A DNA stretch of 34,055 nucleotides from Candidatus Yanofskybacteria bacterium RIFCSPHIGHO2_01_FULL_44_17 (GCA_001794195.1 MGJI01000013.1:1-34055), one strand, 5' to 3'; positions 1 through 8,956 are shown, counted from the stretch's first letter. Made by a program: numbers and translations. Notes: generated from the letters alone by a model not told the origin.

Positions 1-1
1 C

Positions 2-1546
2 CTCAATGTTGCTTGCGGCAGTCATTGCGAATCGTAGAAGAGTGACATCTGTGGAGTTGGTAGCAATGTTGGTAGCGTTAGGACCATTATAGGCAATAGT
101 CAAGACACCACCCTGTAGGGTAAGGTCCGTGACATCACTAGCTTGGTCAATATCTGTATCAGTTACCGCCATACCTTGGCCGTACTGATCGCCAACTGCA
201 TAGGTGTCTGCATCATTTTCAAAGTAGAAGTCTAGAGTCTCGGACTTCTTACCAGCCAAGTCAGCCCATATCTTGAATATGGCATTGCCTCCCTTGGCAA
301 TGGTGTAACCAGAACCAAGATCGAACACGGCATAACCGTCAGAGGTCATACTGCCGGCCCAACTCATGGTGCCAGCCGTCAACTTAAGATTTGTTATGTC
401 AGTCGGTTTAACTGTTCCGCCATTTATCAAAGTCAGTCTCCTCACGCTGGCGGCTTCGGTGTTGGCAGTTATCTTGAATTCAGATACCTGCGCAGCCTTT
501 TGACCGACAGTCGGGTTGGATAATGAACCGGATCGTACAAGCGTAACTCCACCGGATGAGGCACCTGAACTGGAAACATTGTTTCCATTCAAAGGAGTTC
601 CCGATACAGTACCTGAAGCGGATACGCTCGTTAGCTGCATATAGTTGACATTGCCGGCAGTGTTAGCAGAGGCCATATCAGCAACTACGGAAAGATCCTT
701 CCATCCGCTCACGGCCACATTCAGCAAGAATGTAACTTCACCGCTTGCAGATGAAAATGTTTTGCCTGAAACTAATCTCTTTGCACCATCATATATGTAG
801 ACATTGGCAAAATCATCCGTTTCACCAGCGCCCAGTCTCTTAATGATCATACCGGTGATAGTTCCAGAACCAGAGAACCTGACTTTCAAAAACTCAACCC
901 CTGTTGCATTCTTGGTGATCGTCTTAGCTGATGGGCTATCCGGAGCTAAGCTGACTGACAACGGGCCTGTTGGGGCCGGGGTCGCGCCAGGAACCCTAAC
1001 ATAGTTAGGAACCTGGTTCACAGAAGTGTAATCCGTACCCTTGGCATACCAGTTGAATTCGCTGTTGTTGATACAAAAAACCTTCTTGAAGAAATTAGCA
1101 TCATCAGCAACGGCTTGTGCACCACTAGTATTAACCCAATGGAGCATACCGACATCTTCGCCGGTAGTCTGAACACCGTAAACCTTCTCATCGTTGGTTT
1201 CACAATTTCGGAACAAACCGGAGGTACCAAAGGCATCTCTGGTTGCCGGTGAAACATTCTTAACGGCCGCGAAGCCACCGAGGTGACCATAGAAGCCGAA
1301 TATCACAGGATTCAAGAATAATCTCTTGTAACCCCAATCATTAACAATATATACATCCGGATCATCGGAACCGGCGGCGCTTACAACGTCACCTTCCTTC
1401 AATCCATAGTCGGAGGGGGCTACTGCAAAGGTGTTTTGAACACCCAAGAAGTAAACCATACCTGCGACAAGCAACATCGCTGTTGCTATAGCGACAGCCA
1501 CCTTCATACTTCCGGTGGTAGCACTATAAGTCATAGCTTTAATCAT
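2..1546 (-). CDS. S-layer-like / surface protein, N-terminal part (runs off left edge)
   Basis: Read from the reverse complement: MIKAMTYSATTGSMKVAVAIATAMLLVAGMVYFLGVQNTFAVAPSDYGLKEGDVVSAAGSDDPDVYIVNDWGYKRLFLNPVIFGFYGHLGG..., then a Thr/Ser/Gly-rich beta-type sequence, open for 515 codons to the window edge. Absent from the ORF track because it has no stop in the window. Confidence 0.8.
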   Translation of the reverse strand, partial: MIKAMTYSATTGSMKVAVAIATAMLLVAGMVYFLGVQNTFAVAPSDYGLKEGDVVSAAGSDDPDVYIVNDWGYKRLFLNPVIFGFYGHLGGFAAVKNVSPATRDAFGTSGLFRNCETNDEKVYGVQTTGEDVGMLHWVNTSGAQAVADDANFFKKVFCINNSEFNWYAKGTDYTSVNQVPNYVRVPGATPAPTGPLSVSLAPDSPSAKTITKNATGVEFLKVRFSGSGTITGMIIKRLGAGETDDFANVYIYDGAKRLVSGKTFSSASGEVTFLLNVAVSGWKDLSVVADMASANTAGNVNYMQLTSVSASGTVSGTPLNGNNVSSSGASSGGVTLVRSGSLSNPTVGQKAAQVSEFKITANTEAASVRRLTLINGGTVKPTDITNLKLTAGTMSWAGSMTSDGYAVFDLGSGYTIAKGGNAIFKIWADLAGKKSETLDFYFENDADTYAVGDQYGQGMAVTDTDIDQASDVTDLTLQGGVLTIAYNGPNATNIATNSTDVTLLRFAMTAASNIE

Positions 1547-2420
1547 ATAGTTTTTTATTTTGGTCTCTATCGCTTCCTGTCTAAAGACCGGAAAACGACA
1601 AAGAAATTATTAGTACTCTTGATGTGAGCCACGTTTGTTCTAAGTTGCAGCTTCAATTCATGTCTTAAAAGTTTGGATTCGTTTTCGACCACAAAGACCA
1701 AACTCTACTGCAAACAACAGAACATTTGAGACTCCCTAAATTACAACTTTAAAAACTTACATTTCTCAAACTTTCTTTAGCAACCTGGTTATTCAATTTT
1801 CAATGTCCGTTCATTATGAACCGATGGCGATACTCAACTACTTGATTAGCGCCATCGACCCACAGATAATTTACAAACACTATTTTATAAACAACAAAGC
1901 AACCAAAATGGCTACTCCAAAACGGTTGCATTATTATTCAAAAATATCATATTTTTACCCTTATTTCTGAGCTATTTGGGCTTATGTGCACCTTTATACA
2001 GGGTTGCACTAATTGTAGCAAAACCCACCTCTTTGGTCAACCATCAGCCGCACCCACAACTGGATTGTAAATATTATTATATTACAGAGGCTAATAGTCG
2101 CACAACCAAGTAGTGTGGATAATCTAATAACTCACTACTAATTATAAATCCTTTGAAAAAGGCCACAAGGGCTATCTGTGGATAATGCCCGCAAAGCACA
2201 GCCTCACTTATTTTAGTAGGGCTCTAAATTAAGAGCATTTTGACTCTGCCGTCTTAAACAGCAACCATTAAAAAATATATCGATACTTCTTACTTGGCCT
2301 TAATCCTTACCTGCGCAGGTAGTTCTAAATATGAGGAAACTATACGCCACGTTACCCCTGAAGGTGCGGCCTATGCCTAACTTATCAAATCAATATCAGC
2401 CAAGATGTCACTTGAGTCGA

Positions 2421-2489
2421 ATGGTGTCGCCAATGATGACAATGGTGTTAGTTTAATCCTGTCATCATTGTCATCATTGGCGACACCAT
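2421..2489. repeat. Perfect 24-bp inverted repeat (arms 2421-2444 and 2466-2489, 21-nt loop)
   Basis: atggtgtcgccaatgatgacaatg ... cattgtcatcattggcgacaccat; right arm touches the stop codon of the 2489-2926 ORF. Confidence 0.9.
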
Positions 2490-2926
2490 CATAGAATATT
2501 TATTTTCCAAACTAAGCTTGGATAAAACTCAAACATATTCTCATTAATCTGGCTGGACCTTAGTTCTCTAATGAATTCATCTAGAAGGGCCTGGTTTTTA
2601 TAAGTTGCTAGCGTCTTTGCCCATAGTTCCTGTTTTTCTATTACAAAATACTTACTCGCCACTTCAATATTACCGTCCTCAAGAGCACCAATAAAAAGAT
2701 CGAGTGTTTTTTGTGGCGTACTGCCACCATATTTGTCATGTCGGGACAATTTATCAAGTTGTTCCTGGTCAGACTTAGCAGCGCGCCATTCTTGTTGGTT
2801 TTTAAACCACCCCCCAAGATTTAGCATTACCCACACAACGAATCCAGCTACGATAGCTAAAATTAAAACGACACCCCAGTGCCGCCACCAAATTTTTGTT
2901 GCTACCGACTTGCTACTTTCGTTCAT
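2489..2926 (-). CDS. Hypothetical single-TM protein with DUF4878/NTF2-like-looking C-terminal region
   Basis: One N-terminal TM (WGVVLILAIVAGFVVWVML); STPQKTLDLFIGALEDGNIEVASKYFV resembles lumazine-binding-like/DUF4878 starts. Confidence 0.6.
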   Translation of the reverse strand: MNESSKSVATKIWWRHWGVVLILAIVAGFVVWVMLNLGGWFKNQQEWRAAKSDQEQLDKLSRHDKYGGSTPQKTLDLFIGALEDGNIEVASKYFVIEKQELWAKTLATYKNQALLDEFIRELRSSQINENMFEFYPSLVWKINIL

Positions 2927-2957
2927 AACTTAATTTTAATCGGCATCGGCATTCTGG

Positions 2958-3566
2958 TCAATTTACTCCATAAAAAACTTTCTTGCCTTGGGCAAGGCGT
3001 TTTATCACTCCTGCCCTTATCAGCTCGCTAAGCTTGCGCTTTAGTGTGCGCTTTGTAATCCCGGAAAATTCAGCAAAAACATCCGTATTTCTGACCTGCC
3101 CGCGGCTGACTACGAATTCTTTAATTTCTTTATGCGTTTCACTAACATTACTTACGGGCATAACAGTGCTTTCAATTCGCACTTTTTTTAAAGCTACGCC
3201 TTCCGGTTTTTTGTATATCTTAAACATCTCAACCCTATCTAAAATTATTGATTCGGCCAGCAATAAATCTCGTTCAAGTAAAAGGGGGGTCACCGAATCG
3301 GCCAAACCGAAATGTTTTAAAATCAAAATTAAATTAAGCAGGTTTTTAATCTCGAAAGTTAGGTTTTTGCTAGCTATACATTGTGCGACATAATTATTTT
3401 TTCTGGACGCTCCCCCATACTTTAAAAACTCGACGTATCTTAGCAGCAACCTTTCTGATGCTTGGTCTAGCAGTCCGACAAAAAAACCGTCGTTAACAAC
3501 GGCGTCCATTTTGGCAATACCTCTAAAACAGCGTGCAAAAATTTTAATAAGGCTCTCCTTTTCCAC
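2958..3566 (-). CDS. Hypothetical protein with C-terminal winged-helix/HTH
   Basis: C-terminus VSRGQVRNTDVFAEFSGITKRTLKRKLSELIRAGVIKRLAQGKKVFYGVN is a winged-helix pattern. Confidence 0.65.
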   Translation of the reverse strand: MEKESLIKIFARCFRGIAKMDAVVNDGFFVGLLDQASERLLLRYVEFLKYGGASRKNNYVAQCIASKNLTFEIKNLLNLILILKHFGLADSVTPLLLERDLLLAESIILDRVEMFKIYKKPEGVALKKVRIESTVMPVSNVSETHKEIKEFVVSRGQVRNTDVFAEFSGITKRTLKRKLSELIRAGVIKRLAQGKKVFYGVN

Positions 3567-3689
3567 ATTTGGGGCTTTTTAATGCCCTCTTATGGCTTAC
3601 TCAATTATTTGCCCCTAGTCAATGCTGGGGAGAGAGTTTCTTCAATGAAAAGTGCTATCGCTATGCTGCATAAGGCCACATACATATGC

Positions 3690-3718
3690 TTGACACCTTT
3701 GATGCTTTTTGCTAGAAT
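3690..3718 (+). promoter_or_regulatory. Sigma70-type promoter upstream of lipoprotein gene
   Basis: TTGACA (3690-3695), 17-nt spacer, extended -10 TGCTAGAAT (TAGAAT 3713-3718). Confidence 0.65.
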
Positions 3719-3754
3719 GTGCATGAGTATTAGAACTTTACCAAGGAGCTGTGT

Positions 3755-4135
3755 ATGCAGAGACATTTGCGCTTAGTCATTGTCATTCTAGCAAGCTTAA
3801 TTACATTACTTTCTGGCTGTGGAAAAGTCTTACCTGAAAATGGTTTTAAACTAGCTGCAGAATATCCTGTGAAAATAAACGTTTCTGTTGATGTTGATTT
3901 CAACCAAAACCCGCAAATTTTTATAAAAGCAAGGGATCTGGAAATAAATAGAGAAGATATGGTTTTAATTCTTAAAGACGCTCTTTTGTCTAACAAGGAT
4001 GGCACTTATGTGATTAAGCTGGATGGCAAAGTATCATTTCCTCTTGGCGGATACATAATAGAGATTTGGAAGGATGGTAAATACGAAAAAATAGTGGATG
4101 AAGCGAGCTTTCGCTCGGCAGAAAATCATAAATAA
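3755..4135 (+). CDS. Putative lipoprotein
   Basis: Signal peptide with lipobox LITLLSGCGK; preceded by a good promoter and followed by a terminator. Confidence 0.7.
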   Translation: MQRHLRLVIVILASLITLLSGCGKVLPENGFKLAAEYPVKINVSVDVDFNQNPQIFIKARDLEINREDMVLILKDALLSNKDGTYVIKLDGKVSFPLGGYIIEIWKDGKYEKIVDEASFRSAENHK

Positions 4136-4142
4136 CTCCCAT

Positions 4143-4164
4143 ATCGGCATTAGCCGATTTTTAT
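4143..4164 (+). terminator. Rho-independent terminator
   Basis: atcggc-atta-gccgat followed by a T-rich tract. Confidence 0.6.
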
Positions 4165-5162
4165 TTTGAAAATAGCTCTCGAGCGCGCTCCCAAAATTCA
4201 GTGTGGCCTTGTTTAGTTTTCATATAATACCACCACTCTACACCCCACAGATATTGAGCATCGAATCCGGTCTTGCTCGCAAAACTTATCATCTCACTAA
4301 ACTTGTCTATGCCCATGCGGTCAAGCAATATTTCTACTGGCGTGCCAACTATCGGTTGTCTCAACCAGGGCTCAGTTGATAGTTCTATCAATACTTTGGG
4401 CTTCTTGCCATAAACAAGGTCTACGAGGTTTTGTTTAATTCTGAAGAATCCTGGGGTGATAGGGTAGCGAAACGGACCTGTTTTCCACCAAACATATAAA
4501 TATGCACTCGAACCAAAAACATCTGTGCGCTTATACGTCTGAAACCACGGATCAAACTCACCGCTTGAAGTAAGTAAAACTTGCCTGGCCTGATCCAACC
4601 CATGAACAAGGTCAATTTCTTTTTGTAAAAATTCTTCATCCAACTCTCCACAAAGCGACCTGCTGAAAAACGCCAGATAAGGCTCATTCTCAACCTGCCA
4701 GTACTTTATATTTTCATAATCCTTATATCTATTAACAACCGTCTCGATATATTTTAGAATCCTTTCTTGTTTTAAGCTGACGGTTGGGCTGGATCGGCTA
4801 ACCCAATCCGGCTCATGGCACTCCGGCCAGCCGGGCAATCGCCGGCCAACAGCTAATATCACTAATGCGCCGCGCCTGCGCGCTTCGTTCATCTGATAAT
4901 CAAGCTCATTGAAATTAAATTTACCCTCTTCGGGCTCAACCATGGGCCAATGCGCCGATAATCTTAAATTTTTTACCTTAAGGTCGTCCAGTATGGCCAG
5001 ATATGTTTTTTTCCAGTCCAATTGCAACTCGTCAGAGTGAAACTTACTGAACGACGCTCCATAAGCAATCTCCTCTGGCAGCGTCCTTAAGGACAAAACG
5101 TAAAAAACGGCCACAATTATAAACACTACCAATAAAAAGTTTTTTAATCCTCGTCTAATCAT
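4161..5162 (-). CDS. Membrane-anchored glycoside hydrolase-like TIM-barrel protein (GH5/GH42-like)
   Basis: N-terminal signal anchor; LRLSAHWPMVEPEEGKFNFNELDYQMNEARRRGALVILAVGRRLPGWP and YWQVENEP (acid/base motif NEP) typical of clan GH-A. Confidence 0.75.
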   Translation of the reverse strand: MIRRGLKNFLLVVFIIVAVFYVLSLRTLPEEIAYGASFSKFHSDELQLDWKKTYLAILDDLKVKNLRLSAHWPMVEPEEGKFNFNELDYQMNEARRRGALVILAVGRRLPGWPECHEPDWVSRSSPTVSLKQERILKYIETVVNRYKDYENIKYWQVENEPYLAFFSRSLCGELDEEFLQKEIDLVHGLDQARQVLLTSSGEFDPWFQTYKRTDVFGSSAYLYVWWKTGPFRYPITPGFFRIKQNLVDLVYGKKPKVLIELSTEPWLRQPIVGTPVEILLDRMGIDKFSEMISFASKTGFDAQYLWGVEWWYYMKTKQGHTEFWERARELFSK

Positions 5163-6040
5163 ATAAAAAGCATGAAAAAACCGACGACAATAAGCATCGT
5201 CGAAACAAACTTATGCAAAAACACGTTGCCTTCATGAACGTTTTCTGAAAAATGTCCTGGTATTTTTTTAGTCAGTATGAAAGCAAAAAGCAAAACAAAG
5301 ACGAACTGCATGCCGCCTATGGCGTTTACTAGCGAAACATCACCCATTCTGATGGCAAGAAGTACGAAAAGAAACGCGAGTCCGGCCAATGCCTTGTTGG
5401 CCACCACCAAAAGCTTAGTTTTCGCCCTTGATTCTTTGAAATTTTTAATTACGGCTGTGAAATTTCCGGGCCACAAAAGAAGCATGAAAGCTCCGGCTAC
5501 ATTAGCCATGCGAGACCAGAAGAATCCGTCCCAAAAAGTTGTCTCACGAAAAATTATTTTCACAAAGACAGAAGATATGCCGAATAGAATTCCGGCCAAA
5601 ATCACATAGCTAGTTGATGACTTGCTGAACCTAAGCCGGGACATGAGAAACATGCCGGCAACTAAAAATACAAAACCGATTAAGAAGTTGCCAGGAAGGG
5701 CGTCTTTTAATAGCCACAGGCTAAAAAGAAAGGTGGACAGGGCAGAAACCGCACCCATCACCGGGGCGACATCGGAAGCATCAGAAATTTTTAAAGATTT
5801 GTACAAAAATAAAATAGAGAAAATGTAGGTCAGCGCGATCACAAATGATAGCTCAATCACCCTAAAAGTAGGCCAGGAAACTAATGGAAAATAGACTACA
5901 ACCGCGCCAGACATTATGCCAACATAAAAAGCATAAACAACCGGACGAGAAACGGCCTTTGAAGAAACCAAAAACTTGTCCAGCAAAATAACCAGACCGC
6001 TTAAAACCTGTGCGAATAGGGCTAAATATATCCAGCTCAT
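5159..6040 (-). CDS. EamA/DMT-superfamily transporter
   Basis: About 10 TM segments, SDASDVAPVMGAVSALSTFLFSLWLLKDALPGNFLIGFVFLVAGMFLM; 4-bp overlaps with both neighbours. Confidence 0.75.
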   Translation of the reverse strand: MSWIYLALFAQVLSGLVILLDKFLVSSKAVSRPVVYAFYVGIMSGAVVVYFPLVSWPTFRVIELSFVIALTYIFSILFLYKSLKISDASDVAPVMGAVSALSTFLFSLWLLKDALPGNFLIGFVFLVAGMFLMSRLRFSKSSTSYVILAGILFGISSVFVKIIFRETTFWDGFFWSRMANVAGAFMLLLWPGNFTAVIKNFKESRAKTKLLVVANKALAGLAFLFVLLAIRMGDVSLVNAIGGMQFVFVLLFAFILTKKIPGHFSENVHEGNVFLHKFVSTMLIVVGFFMLFI

Positions 6041-7299
6041 ATGGAATTACTTTCGCATATCTTTTTATACTCGTAGGCGGATGGACGTATCTTACGCTCG
6101 AGCGTGTCGTAATTCATTTCCACAAGACCGAATCGCGGATCAAAACCGTGCGCCCATTCAAAGTTGTCTAAAAGCGACCAATAAAAGTATCCACGAACAT
6201 CAACGCCGTCATTTACCCCGTTAGAAGTAGCCTCGCCGAGGTCCTTTGGACTCACGCCAGAGGCGTGAGCGAGACTTCTAACGGGGTGAATGGCCCGCAG
6301 AACCCATTGCAAATGCTCTTTTATGAACTTGGCCCTTTTCGTATCCACGGCATCAGCTAGACCATTTTCGGTGATATAGATCGGCTTTGAGTATTTTTTG
6401 AGCTCAATCAGCACATTATAAATACCTTTCGGGTAAATATCCCAGCCCATGTCGTTTTTTTCGTATTTCTCTTTATCGCCGAATTTGCGATGAAAATAAT
6501 AATTCAAACCGATAAAGTCTTGCTTTATGCTTTTTAAAAAATGGTGATTCCAAAACCAAATCATAAATCTTGACAGAAGCCAATTAAGTGGGTTCTTATT
6601 AGATTCAAAGTTGATATTGTGCTTGGCTACTCCAATATTTAAATTTGGATTGACGGCTTTGATTTTTTTATATGCTACATTGTGCGACATGATTAATTTG
6701 CTTACGACTCGCAGCCACGAAATAAGATTCTTTTTAAATGGGGGCCAATTACCCTTCAAGTAGCCGTGGCTTGAAAAAACCAGCGGTTCATTTATCGTTA
6801 TCCAAAATTTAGCACTATCCCCTAGCCCTTCAACCACATGGCCACAATAGCGGCCAAATATTTCATGACTATCTCTAGCCAACCAACTCCCCTTTTTTAC
6901 AAACCACAAGGGCAACGTCCAATGATACAGCGTTACGAAGGGCTCCAGCCCCCTGTCTCGCAATGCCTGTAGCACTTTTCGATAATGCTCGATTGCCACT
7001 TCATCGAACTTCCCCTCCTCCGGCTCCACGCGCGCCCATTCAATTGAAAAACGATGTGCATTCTGGCTCAGTGATTTCGCAATATCAAAATCCTCCTCGT
7101 ACCGAATGTAGTGATCGCAAGCCCTGCCAGCTGCTGGCACACGTCCATCGCGTGCGGCTTGAGCCCAGTCATTGTTTTCTATACCTCCCTCTACCTGGTA
7201 GCTTGCGGTTGCGCTGCCCCACACAAAACCATTAGGAAAATATTTTTTATTTTCTAAATCTTCCACATTAAAATTATAACACACCTGACGAGCCACCAC
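6037..7299 (-). CDS. Family 1 glycosyl hydrolase (beta-glucosidase-like) with a palindrome-encoded in-frame insertion; start codon uncertain
   Basis: KKYFPNGFVWGSATASYQVEGG, TINEP, YITENGLAD, GYFYWSLLDNFEWAHGFDPRFGLV are GH1 signatures. Upstream in-frame sequence contains TATAAT, so translation could begin at an internal GTG (GTGGAAGAT). Confidence 0.92.
   Translation of the reverse strand: MVARQVCYNFNVEDLENKKYFPNGFVWGSATASYQVEGGIENNDWAQAARDGRVPAAGRACDHYIRYEEDFDIAKSLSQNAHRFSIEWARVEPEEGKFDEVAIEHYRKVLQALRDRGLEPFVTLYHWTLPLWFVKKGSWLARDSHEIFGRYCGHVVEGLGDSAKFWITINEPLVFSSHGYLKGNWPPFKKNLISWLRVVSKLIMSHNVAYKKIKAVNPNLNIGVAKHNINFESNKNPLNWLLSRFMIWFWNHHFLKSIKQDFIGLNYYFHRKFGDKEKYEKNDMGWDIYPKGIYNVLIELKKYSKPIYITENGLADAVDTKRAKFIKEHLQWVLRAIHPVRSLAHASGVSPKDLGEATSNGVNDGVDVRGYFYWSLLDNFEWAHGFDPRFGLVEMNYDTLERKIRPSAYEYKKICESNSI
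6211..6291. repeat. Compound palindromic element inside GH1 coding sequence (RPE-like)
   Basis: Arms 6211-6228 atttaccccgttagaagt and 6274-6291 acttctaacggggtgaat (17/18 complementary); inner hairpin 6251-6269 ctcacgcc-aga-ggcgtgag and smaller stems cctcg-c-cgagg, gtcc-ttt-ggac. Encodes HPVRSLAHASGVSPKDLGEATSNGVN. Confidence 0.85.
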
Positions 7300-7372
7300 C
7301 TTTCATTATAAACAAGCCCGTGCTACCTTTAAACACAATTGAATTAGTTCATTAAAATCAGGAGCCACCCAA

Positions 7373-8248
7373 ATGAGAAGCTTAGGCCGCTTACTAGGAC
7401 TTTCTTTGTTTTCTGCAGTAATCTTAGCCGCACAGAATCAATCAACGCCGCAAGCATTCACGTCTGATCCGTGGCGACTTGGCGGTGATCTTTATCTTAA
7501 TTATCAGCCGATAAGCAAGCAACCTTCATTTATCAGGGGTCAGCTGCCCTATCAGCGCTGGAACGCCGGTTGGCAGCTTCAGATGAGGCGCCGCGAAAGA
7601 ATTACCTTTAATTTTGGGTTTTCAGTAGCTGGCGGAACACCTTTTGATAATCCGGAAAGGCTGAACTATTCTATCTCAACATTGGTAGGGATTGCCCGTG
7701 GCCTCAGTTTTCTTGGAGGAGTAAACGTCGGACTCAACATAAATCAGCATCCAATTGTCGATCCATCTGGAAGAATAGAAAACACCGGAATAAACGAATT
7801 ATTTACCGGCCTCAGTTTCGCTAAAATAAAAAGTTTTCAAGTCTGGAATATAAATAACCAGGCCTATATTACTAAAAACATTCGCAGCAACATTCCTGTA
7901 TTCAACAATGACAGAACCTCGCCATATATAGGCTGGCGAGCCGGAAATAACTTAACTCTTGGCTTAAATTTTAAAGACTACGAGCGTTGGAAACTACGGC
8001 TGGAAAGTTATGTCGAAGGGAATGACACAAGCTTCCTGGGCGATCCGGGAGCGGTTGGGGCAAATCTGACCCTAAATACCGCGATCCACAGGCATCTCGT
8101 GTGGCAAACCGGCGCTATGATACGACACAGTATCGGACCCTATCCCAATAGACTTATTCCAACCATAGGCTGGAACATACCGGCCTCTTCCGCACCAATT
8201 GGAAGTGAAGTTTTTTCCGTTTGGTTTGGGCCCCGATTTACCTTTTAG
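7373..8248 (+). CDS. Exported beta-barrel-like protein, C-terminal Phe
   Basis: RBS aggag upstream; signal-peptide-like N-terminus; alternating beta-strand pattern; C-terminus EVFSVWFGPRFTF. Confidence 0.65.
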   Translation: MRSLGRLLGLSLFSAVILAAQNQSTPQAFTSDPWRLGGDLYLNYQPISKQPSFIRGQLPYQRWNAGWQLQMRRRERITFNFGFSVAGGTPFDNPERLNYSISTLVGIARGLSFLGGVNVGLNINQHPIVDPSGRIENTGINELFTGLSFAKIKSFQVWNINNQAYITKNIRSNIPVFNNDRTSPYIGWRAGNNLTLGLNFKDYERWKLRLESYVEGNDTSFLGDPGAVGANLTLNTAIHRHLVWQTGAMIRHSIGPYPNRLIPTIGWNIPASSAPIGSEVFSVWFGPRFTF

Positions 8249-8266
8249 AAAAGTTGTAACAAATAA

Positions 8267-8290
8267 AAAGCCTCGCTATCGCGAGGTTTT
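8267..8290. terminator. Bidirectional terminator between convergent genes
   Basis: aaaagcctcgc-tatc-gcgaggtttt. Confidence 0.7.
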
Positions 8291-8368
8291 AATTTTCAAA
8301 ATATTTTGGCCCGATGGCAAGGCCTCGCCCGATTGAGTCGGGTAAAAAGGCTAACAACAAAAAGCCGA

Positions 8369-8956
8369 TTATCCCATGAGCCAGGCCCAAAAAATATAGA
8401 TTCTTACCGCCTCTATCGACCTTAAGAATATGGCGCTGCAAGCCCAACCAGCAAAGAAGGTTACAATCATCAGAAACCAGTTTGGAAAATGGGCTAAGGC
8501 AAAAAAACTACCGGCAATCAATGGAATATGAGGATTTTTGTCGTCTTCCAAAAAACCAACCAATCTGTTAACGAAGAAGCCGTTTAGCAGATACTGCTGG
8601 AATAGTCCGCCAGCGCAATATCTTAAAAAATATTCTAACCACTGGCCTGGTCCACTAAAACGAGCCTGACCGAATAAAATGCCCAAACAAGAAACTATCG
8701 CAGCAATGGTAAGTAAAAGCCAACCAAATTCGTAAAATGCAACCCTAAAATTTTTAGGCCAAAGGCCTATCTCTTTTAGCCCTTCACCATAAAAACCATT
8801 GATGCCAGCCATTCCACCCACTATTAACAGATAGTAAGGGCCGTAATTTTCCAAGTCCATGCCAAATTTCCAGTAGGCTCCTACAAAAAGAATATAAAAC
8901 AATACGGCCCAGAAAAGCTGGGCCCACTTAGATCTCTTTCTTGGTTTTGAGACCAC
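8369..8956 (-). pseudogene. CPBP-family (Abi/CAAX-protease-like) membrane protein, frameshifted near 3' end
   Basis: GGLFQQYLLNGFFVNRL and GSFFALAHFPNWFLMIVTFFAGWACSAIFLRS resemble CPBP motifs. The conserved continuation NLYFLGLAHGIIGFLLLAFLPDSIGRGLAIGPKYFEN lies in the adjacent frame to a stop at 8289-8291. Confidence 0.65.

Noticed and set aside
1436-1627. 63-aa plus-strand ORF
   Set aside because: Antisense to the S-layer start, no domain or RBS.
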